From positions 1 to 18,661 of the forward strand of contig JACVRM010000029.1 of NCBI GenBank assembly GCA_014534415.1: a stretch of 18,661 bases of DNA, written 5' to 3'. A program made the translations under genes and the position numbers. This DNA comes from Thermoleophilia bacterium. Lineage in GTDB: Bacteria > Actinomycetota > Thermoleophilia > Gaiellales > Gaiellaceae. The notes below the pieces were generated by a model. The model had not been told where the DNA came from and ran no database searches. It saw nothing but the letters and a program-made list of their open reading frames with translations. How positions within the stretch are numbered: the first letter of the stretch is position 1; every line of letters begins with the position of its first letter. Below are positions 13,785 through 18,661 of this stretch, piece by piece.

Positions 13785-13790
13785 AGGCTA
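13785..13790 (-). promoter_or_regulatory. Candidate -10 hexamer before aroC
   Basis: TAGCCT on the minus strand ends 7 bases before the aroC ATG, which lacks a ribosome binding site. The TAG is also the aroE stop codon, so the resemblance to a promoter may be accidental; read-through transcription from mltG/aroE is expected anyway. Confidence 0.25.
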
Positions 13791-14468
13791 CGACGCGTGA
13801 ACAGCCGCCCGCATGACGTCGACGGGCGCCGGGAGGCCCGTCCACAGCTCGAAGGCAGCAGCGCCTTGCGCCACGAGGACATCGAGCCCGTCGAAGACGC
13901 GGGCGCCGGCCGCCCGGGCGGCCGCCGCGGTTGCGGAGCCGGGGTACGGCAGGTCGACGAGCGTCTGGCCGGTTCCGACGCGGGCGACCACCTCGTCGCG
14001 GACGGGCGTGGCGTTGACGACCAGGTCGGCGCCGCGCGTGGCGGGCGGCCATTCAGCACGCCGCGTGAAGGTGCGCGCGTGCGGGAGCGCTTCACTGAAC
14101 GCGGTCGCGGCGCCGCCGCCCCCGATGATCACCGGCCGCTCGGCGACGAGGCCGGCGAGGATCGCCGTGTCGGTCGTCCAGCCGCGCAGAAGCCCGTTGT
14201 CCACGACGAGCGTGTTGACGGAGCGCGCCTCGGCGTCGACGAGCTCGGCGACGGCCCGCTTGTGCGGCGCGGTCACGTTCGCGCCCGCGAAGCGGAGCGC
14301 CACGAGCCCGTCGACGGCGGCCTCGAGCGCACGCTCCTCGACGCGCAGCGCGACGTACGCCCAATCGAGGCCCAGCGCTGCGAAGGCTGCGTTCTGCATC
14401 CGGGGCGAGAGCGAGCCGGCAACGGGGTCGCCGATCAGAGCGACCAGGCGTGTCTCAGCGCCGAGCAT
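13788..14468 (-). CDS. aroE: Shikimate dehydrogenase, compact form
   Basis: NADPH-dependent reduction of 3-dehydroshikimate to shikimate. It is only 226 residues, against about 260-290 usually. N-terminal substrate domain: LIGDPVAGSLSPRMQNAAF (11-29), ANVTAPHKRAV (63-73) with the catalytic Lys70, SVNTLVV (83-89), and WTTDTAILAG (97-106) where the conserved NTD is TTD with Asp100 kept. The NADP-binding loop is GGGGAATAF (116-124), then VNATPVRDE (151-159), VDLPYPG (171-177) and the closing VAQGAAAFELWTG (199-211). All parts are present, so the shortening is in the loops and the Rossmann domain. Start ATG 14468 is 38 bases after the mltG stop; the upstream open frame overlaps mltG. The next gene is aroC. 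Function confident. Confidence 0.93.
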   Translation of the reverse strand: MLGAETRLVALIGDPVAGSLSPRMQNAAFAALGLDWAYVALRVEERALEAAVDGLVALRFAGANVTAPHKRAVAELVDAEARSVNTLVVDNGLLRGWTTDTAILAGLVAERPVIIGGGGAATAFSEALPHARTFTRRAEWPPATRGADLVVNATPVRDEVVARVGTGQTLVDLPYPGSATAAAARAAGARVFDGLDVLVAQGAAAFELWTGLPAPVDVMRAAVHAS

Positions 14469-14506
14469 TGGCCACGCCGGTTCGCAGGAGCACGGAAAGG
14501 CCCGTA

Positions 14507-15421
14507 CTAGTACCCCTGCTCCCGCTGGTACCGATCGAACTCCTGCTTGCTCGCGGTGAAGAAGTGGTGCACCTTGTCGGGCTTGCGCACGAAGTACAGG
14601 TAGGCGGTGCGCCTCGGGTGGGCCGCAGCCTGGATCGACGCCAGGCCTGGATTGGCGATCGGCCCCGGCGGCAGGCCGTGGTGCAGACGCGTGTTGTACG
14701 GGTTCGGATCGTGCAGCTGCGACTCGCGCAGCGACTCCGTCGCCGGCACCTTCAGCGCGTAGCGGATCGTCGCGTCGATCCCGAGCGTCATGCCCAGCCG
14801 CAGGCGGTTGTAGATGACCGAGGCGACGAGCGCTCGTTCCTCCGGCGCGATCACCTCCTTCTCGATCATGGACGCGATGATCAGGACGTCGTAGGGCGTC
14901 AGGTTCTTCGACCGCGCGAACCGCAGGTCGACCCGCGCCCAATTCGCGCGAAAGGCTCTCAGCTGCTGCGCGACGAGCTGTTTGGTGCGCGTGCGGGCGC
15001 GGAACTCGTACGTGGCGGGGAAGAGAAAGCCCTCCAGCGACCGGCGCGTGCCGTCGCCGGCGAACCGGCCCGGCAGCGGCGAGCTGGCCGTGAGCCGGAG
15101 GTACTCCTTCGCCGAGAGCCTGGGCGTGATATCGCGCTTGGTGCGCGCGATGCCGTTCACGACGGTGATCCGCGCGGCCATCTCCTCGCGGGTGAAGCCT
15201 TCCGGGAACACGATGCGGAGAACCTGCCGCCGGCTCGCAGTCGGCGCCGTGGCGCTGGCCGACCGCTCCACCTCAGCGTCCCGCTCCGCGGCCTCGCCGC
15301 GCAGCAACGAGACGCCGAGCCAGCCGAGCAGCCCGAGACCGCCCAAGAGCAGGAGCAGGGCGCTCAGCCGGCGCCCGACAACCCGGCCGGGCGGCGACGC
15401 TCGATGCGTTCGCCGGCTCAG
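14507..15421 (-). CDS. mltG: Endolytic murein transglycosylase MltG
   Basis: MltG (YceG) cleaves nascent glycan strands and sets peptidoglycan chain length; anchored in the inner membrane by one N-terminal helix. With CTG 15421 as start the protein has 304 residues: basic cytoplasmic MSRRTHR..., a membrane helix at about 19-40 (LSALLLLLGGLGLLGWLG), a LysM-like part around 66-110, then the YceG domain with LEGFLFPATYEF (129-140), ASMIEKEV (183-190) holding the catalytic Glu187, YNRLRLGMTLGIDATIRYAL, and GLPPGPIANPGL. No ATG or GTG lies in frame upstream; the first TTG (15346) would cut the basic segment and part of the helix. CTG overlaps the ruvX stop as CTGA with GGGGG upstream. Gene certain, start inferred. 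Confidence 0.92.
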   Translation of the reverse strand: MSRRTHRASPPGRVVGRRLSALLLLLGGLGLLGWLGVSLLRGEAAERDAEVERSASATAPTASRRQVLRIVFPEGFTREEMAARITVVNGIARTKRDITPRLSAKEYLRLTASSPLPGRFAGDGTRRSLEGFLFPATYEFRARTRTKQLVAQQLRAFRANWARVDLRFARSKNLTPYDVLIIASMIEKEVIAPEERALVASVIYNRLRLGMTLGIDATIRYALKVPATESLRESQLHDPNPYNTRLHHGLPPGPIANPGLASIQAAAHPRRTAYLYFVRKPDKVHHFFTASKQEFDRYQREQGY

Positions 15422-15804
15422 CGCCGCCCCCGCGACTCGAGCCAGCCGAGGTAGCCGCTCAGCAGGTACGCAGCCGCGCGTGCGTCGTCGCCGCCCGGCC
15501 CGGCAAGCCTCGTCGTGAACCGCTCGTCGTACGTCTCCACCGGGACGTCGACCGCCTGGCGCAGGGCGGCGAGAAAGCGCTCCGTCTCGCGCGCCTGCTC
15601 GCCGAATTCGCCGCTGAGCGTGAGCGGCAGGCCCACGACCACTCGCGCCGGCTGCTCCGCCCGGACGAGCTCGACGAGCCGGGCGAGGCCCGCCTCGGTC
15701 GACGCACGCTCGACGACCTCGAGCGGGCGCGCGACCGAACCGGTCGGGTCGGACACGGCAACGCCGGTGCGCGCCGGCCCGTAGTCGAGAGCGAGCACCT
15801 TCAC
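15418..15804 (-). CDS. ruvX: YqgF/RuvX family RNase H-fold nuclease
   Basis: Small RNase H-fold nuclease, described as a putative Holliday-junction resolvase and as processing the 5' end of pre-16S rRNA. The 128 residues are family-typical. The acidic site is seen: Asp7 in LALDYGPARTGVAVSD (4-19), Glu94 in ETYDERFTT (90-98) and Asp107 in GGDDARAAAYLLSGYL (104-119); GLPLTLSGEFGEQA (58-71) is the conserved turn. GTG 15804 is the start, giving MKVLALDYG. No Shine-Dalgarno is visible; TAGAAT ends 11 bases upstream. The alaS-ruvX-mltG order is standard in actinobacteria and Firmicutes. The 59-base gap to alaS holds no evident terminator. Confidence 0.95.
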   Translation of the reverse strand: MKVLALDYGPARTGVAVSDPTGSVARPLEVVERASTEAGLARLVELVRAEQPARVVVGLPLTLSGEFGEQARETERFLAALRQAVDVPVETYDERFTTRLAGPGGDDARAAAYLLSGYLGWLESRGRR

Positions 15805-15815
15805 GGGAAGGCGCG

Positions 15816-15821
15816 ATTCTA
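15816..15821 (-). promoter_or_regulatory. Candidate -10 hexamer before ruvX
   Basis: TAGAAT on the minus strand lies in the 59-base alaS-ruvX gap and ends 11 bases before the ruvX GTG, giving a leader of only a few bases. It is close to TATAAT. No -35 recognised. Confidence 0.35.
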
Positions 15822-15863
15822 CGGGCGCCTTCGGTCGCTCAGCTTGCCCCGGCCGCGCCGAGG

Positions 15864-18437
15864 CTAGCCCAGCGCCTCGAGAATCAGCTGCTCCGCGCGC
15901 GCGAGCGCGTCGGCGAGCTTCTCGGGCTGCTTGCCGCCCGCGCGCGCCATCGTCGGCCGGCCGCCTCCACCGCCGCCGATCACGGCCGCCGCCTCGCGGA
16001 TCAGCCGCCCCGCGTCGAGGCCGCGCTGCTCGAGCGAGCGGTCGAAGTTCATGACGAGGTGCGCGGCGCCGTCCTCCCGTGATCCGAGCACGACGGCCGC
16101 CGGCGCGTTCTGCTGCTTGAGCCGGTCGGAGAGCTCGAGCAGCTCGTCGGCACCGAGTCCCTCGAGGAGATTCGTCACGACGTGTACGCCGTTGACCGGC
16201 CGCACCCTCGGCGGCGTGGCGTCAACCACGGCGGTCGCGCGAGGCGATTTGACGGTTCGCTTCTTCAGGCGCTGGAGCTCGGCCCGCAGCTCGTCGGCCT
16301 CGTGCGCCCGCGCGGCGAGCAGCGCCCACGCCTCGCCGGCCGTGACCGCCTCGATCCGCCGCGTGCCCGCACCGATCGACGATTCCGTGAGGAGCACGAA
16401 CGGCCCGATCTCGGCCGTCCAGCGCACGTGCGTACCGCCGCACAGTTCCCGCGAGTACCCTTCGATCTCGACCACGCGTACCTCGTCGCCGTATTTCTCG
16501 CCGAAGAGCATCATGGCGCCGAGCCTGCGCGCCTCCTCGAGCGGCGTGATGAACGCGCGCACCGGCCGGTTCTCCCAGACCTTCTGGTTGACGCGCCGCT
16601 CCACCTCGGCGCGCTGCTCGGCCGTCAGCGCCTCGGCATGCGTGAAGTCGAAGCGCAGCTTATCGGGACGCACGGCCGAGCCGGCCTGGCGAGCGTGGTC
16701 GCCGAGCACTTCCTGGAGGGCCCTGTGAAGCAGGTGCGTCGCCGTGTGGTTCGCCATCGTCGGGAAGCGGACGCCCCACGGCACGACCGCACGCACGCGG
16801 TCGCCCTCGGCGAACCCCTCGCCGCTGAAGACGAGGACTTGGTCGTCCTCGAGCCGGTACGCGGCCTCGAGCTCGGCCCGCGGCGGGTTCGGCGGCGGGC
16901 CGTGTGCGCCGTCGAGCTCGATGAAGCCGGCGTCCGTGACCTGGCCGCCCCCCTCCGGGTAGAACGGCGACTCACGCAGCTTCGCCAGGAAGCGGCCGTC
17001 GCCGAGCGGCTCGAGCGCGCCGATCTGAGTGAGCACTTCGGTCTTCTCCCAGCCGACGAACTCCGTCGTGAAGCCGGCTGCTCGGCTGAAATCCGCCGCG
17101 CGCACGGTTTCCCGTGCGCCGCCCGCGCGCGAGATTTCGCGGTGACGGGCCATGGCCTCGCGGTATCCGTCGACGTCGACGGATTGCCCACGCTCTTCGG
17201 CGAGCTCGACCGTGAGCTCGATCGGGAATCCATGCGTCGCAGCGAGCGCGAACGCCTGTTCACCGTCGATCGCGGGTTCGCCGGCCAGCTCCTCGAAAAT
17301 ACGCATGCCGCGCTCGAGCGTCTCACGGAACCGCTGTTCCTCGACCTTGACGACTCGTTCGATTTCGGCCGCGTGCTCGACGACCTCCGGGTACCACTGC
17401 CCCACCTGGTCGACGACGATCACAGGGACTCGGTAGACACGTTCAAGACCGATGCGGCCCGCCTGAACAACCGCCCGGCGGATGAGACGGCGAAGGACGT
17501 AGCCGCGCGCCTCGTTCGACGGCGTAACTCCCTCGGCGATCAGGAACGTCGCGCCGCGCATGTGGTCGGTAATGACGCGGTGCGCCTTGTCCGCTTCATG
17601 GGACGTCCCGTAGCCGAAACCCGACTCGCGCTCGATCCAGTCCATGATGAGGCGGAAGCCGTCGGTGTCGAAGATCGAGGCGACATCCTGGAGCACCATG
17701 GCGGTGCGCTCGAGCCCCATGCCCGTGTCGATGTTCTGCTGGGGCAGCGGGGTCAGCGTGCCGTCCGCGCCGAGGTCGAACTCCATGAAGACGAGGTTCC
17801 AGAACTCGATGAAGCGGTCGCAGCTCTCGCAGTTCGGCCCGCAGGTGTCGCCGCCGCACCCGTGCTGCTCGCCTCGGTCGTAGTGCAGCTCGGAGCACGG
17901 GCCGCACGGGCCGGTGTCGCCGGCGGGGCCCCAGAAATTCTCCGGCAGCGCGAACGCCACGATCCGCTCCCGCGGTAGCCCCTTGCGGAGCCACCCCTGC
18001 ACGGCCACGTCGTCCAGAGGGATCCCCCGCTCTGGATCGCCCGCGAAGACGGTCGTCCAGATCCGGTCCGGCTCGAGCTTCAGGTGCTCGGTGACGAACT
18101 CCCAGGCGAGGTCGATGGCGCCGTCCTTGAAGTAGTCGCCGAACGAGAAGTTGCCGAGCATCTCGAACATCGACGCGCTGCGCGCGTTGAGACCCACCTT
18201 CTCGAGATCCGAGTCCTTCCCGCCCGCGCGCAGGCACTTCTGGACGGTCGTGAACCTCGGCGCGGGCGGCCGCTTCACCCCGGAGAAGTAGGGCTTGAGC
18301 GGCTGCATCCCGGCGGAGATGAAAAGCGTCGAGGGATCTTCCGGCGGCGGAATCAGCGAGAACGACGGAAACCGCATGTGGCCGCGCTCCTCGAAGAAGG
18401 AGAGGAAGCCTTCACGCAGTTCCGCGGTCGTTCTCAC
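15864..18437 (-). CDS. alaS: Alanyl-tRNA synthetase
   Basis: Class II synthetase charging tRNA-Ala, with editing. It has 857 residues from GTG 18437. Catalytic core: FEERGHMRFPSFSLIP (15-30), FISAGMQPLKPYF (39-51), KCLRAGGKDSDLEKVG (67-82), MFEMLGNFSFGDYFK (90-104), and MGLERTAMVLQ (240-250). A Cys cluster at 194, 199, 203 and 206 (CGGDTCGPNCESC) sits before the FIEFWNLVFMEF helix, as in many bacterial AlaRS. The editing domain has the Zn site NHTATHLLH (His564, His568) and CGGTH (Cys666, His670). A coiled linker near 715-730 and a C-Ala domain with GGGGGGRPTMARAGG (821-835) complete it. The frame extends to 18527 without homology; the GTGA overlap with the upstream acetyltransferase stop fixes the start. 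Confidence 0.96.
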   Translation of the reverse strand: MRTTAELREGFLSFFEERGHMRFPSFSLIPPPEDPSTLFISAGMQPLKPYFSGVKRPPAPRFTTVQKCLRAGGKDSDLEKVGLNARSASMFEMLGNFSFGDYFKDGAIDLAWEFVTEHLKLEPDRIWTTVFAGDPERGIPLDDVAVQGWLRKGLPRERIVAFALPENFWGPAGDTGPCGPCSELHYDRGEQHGCGGDTCGPNCESCDRFIEFWNLVFMEFDLGADGTLTPLPQQNIDTGMGLERTAMVLQDVASIFDTDGFRLIMDWIERESGFGYGTSHEADKAHRVITDHMRGATFLIAEGVTPSNEARGYVLRRLIRRAVVQAGRIGLERVYRVPVIVVDQVGQWYPEVVEHAAEIERVVKVEEQRFRETLERGMRIFEELAGEPAIDGEQAFALAATHGFPIELTVELAEERGQSVDVDGYREAMARHREISRAGGARETVRAADFSRAAGFTTEFVGWEKTEVLTQIGALEPLGDGRFLAKLRESPFYPEGGGQVTDAGFIELDGAHGPPPNPPRAELEAAYRLEDDQVLVFSGEGFAEGDRVRAVVPWGVRFPTMANHTATHLLHRALQEVLGDHARQAGSAVRPDKLRFDFTHAEALTAEQRAEVERRVNQKVWENRPVRAFITPLEEARRLGAMMLFGEKYGDEVRVVEIEGYSRELCGGTHVRWTAEIGPFVLLTESSIGAGTRRIEAVTAGEAWALLAARAHEADELRAELQRLKKRTVKSPRATAVVDATPPRVRPVNGVHVVTNLLEGLGADELLELSDRLKQQNAPAAVVLGSREDGAAHLVMNFDRSLEQRGLDAGRLIREAAAVIGGGGGGRPTMARAGGKQPEKLADALARAEQLILEALG

Positions 18438-18661
18438 GCCGACGATTGTAGGCGCGTCCACCGGGTGCGCTCGATGGCGCGCACCTCCAGGTCGATGCCA
18501 CCCTCGGGCCACGGGACCGTCCGCCACGGCCTGATGCCGAGCCGCTCCTGCACCGCGATCGACGCACGGTTGTCCGGGTGGACGATGCTCACGAGCCGCG
18601 GCACCTCGAGCGTCGCGAATCCGTGCTCGATCGCCGCCACGGCAGCCTCGGTCGCGTAGCC
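18434..18661 (-). CDS. GNAT-family acetyltransferase, C-terminal part (runs off right edge)
   Basis: The frame is open from the right edge to TGA at 18436-18434, giving 75 residues. It begins GYATEAAVAAIEHGFATLEV, the acetyl-CoA-binding motif A and following helix of GNAT proteins, followed by LVSIVHPDNRASIAVQERLG, the strand and motif B typical of the RimJ/RimL-like subgroup. The substrate cannot be judged without the N-terminal half. An internal GTG at 18640 is not a start, because the conserved GYATEA precedes it. Its stop overlaps the alaS start (GTGA), so alaS may be translated by coupling, although a TACAAT hexamer inside this gene also suggests a separate alaS promoter. Confidence 0.88.
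   Translation of the reverse strand, partial: GYATEAAVAAIEHGFATLEVPRLVSIVHPDNRASIAVQERLGIRPWRTVPWPEGGIDLEVRAIERTRWTRLQSSA
18445..18450 (-). promoter_or_regulatory. Candidate -10 hexamer for leaderless alaS
   Basis: TACAAT on the minus strand, one base from TATAAT, ends 7 bases before the alaS GTG. It lies within the last codons of the acetyltransferase gene. The AT-rich hexamer stands out in GC-rich coding sequence. No clear -35 at 16-19 bases upstream. Confidence 0.42.

Noticed and set aside
14504..14513. Perfect palindrome GTACTAGTAC at the mltG stop codon
   Set aside because: Ten bases, no repeat of it elsewhere in the window and no gene context suggesting an operator; likely coincidence of the Tyr-stop codons.
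15346..15348. TTG as mltG start
   Set aside because: It would remove the basic cytoplasmic tail and part of the membrane helix; CTG overlapping the ruvX stop explains the protein better, though this is not proven.
1..18661. CRISPR array, tRNA or rRNA genes, insertion sequences, prophage or defence genes
   Set aside because: Looked for on both strands; no regularly spaced repeats, cloverleaf landmarks, transposase or phage motifs were seen. The content is almost entirely core metabolism and information processing.

Overview
The window is about 18.7 kb of GC-rich bacterial chromosome. It is almost fully coding, nearly all on the minus strand, with many GTG starts and short overlaps. Core housekeeping genes fill it; I see no phage, transposase, tRNA, rRNA or CRISPR array. 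A steA-type gene after recN, EF-P with a PGKGGAF loop, a tlyA gene and the alaS-ruvX-mltG-aro-pepP-efp order point to an actinobacterium. The aroK-aroB fusion, together with accB/accC between efp and nusB, suggests a deep branch such as Thermoleophilia (inference; no 16S here).

Layout, in transcription order from the right edge leftward. (1) A 3' fragment of a GNAT acetyltransferase, alaS, ruvX and mltG: translation, nucleic-acid quality control and cell-wall synthesis. (2) A late shikimate block: aroE, aroC, fused aroK-aroB and aroQ, covering five pathway steps (DHQ synthase, DHQ dehydratase, shikimate dehydrogenase, shikimate kinase, chorismate synthase). (3) An M24 proline peptidase, a possible 45-residue membrane protein, and efp. 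(4) One plus-strand gene, an ankyrin-repeat protein, converging on efp and diverging from the next gene. (5) A 602-residue protein joining a carboxyltransferase-like region to an AccB biotin carrier, followed by accC and nusB. (6) An intergenic REP-like inverted repeat, a short helical protein in the usual xseB position, a compact ispA-type prenyl synthase, tlyA, nadK, recN and the start of steA at the left edge.

Region 5-6 resembles the Firmicute accBC-nusB-xseAB-ispA-dxs-tlyA-argR-recN superoperon with xseA, dxs and argR missing. Regions 1-3 are typically actinobacterial.

The most notable item is the accB gene product. Its N-terminal half keeps the sequence framework of oxaloacetate decarboxylase alpha / pyruvate carboxylase carboxyltransferase domains, but the metal-binding and carbamylated-lysine positions appear replaced. 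It looks like a catalytically dead scaffold fused to a functional biotin carrier. Other points of interest are a recurrent TAnnnT hexamer 6-11 bases before starts without Shine-Dalgarno (possible leaderless mRNAs), a probable CTG start of mltG, and an unusually short post-SARM region in the prenyl synthase.
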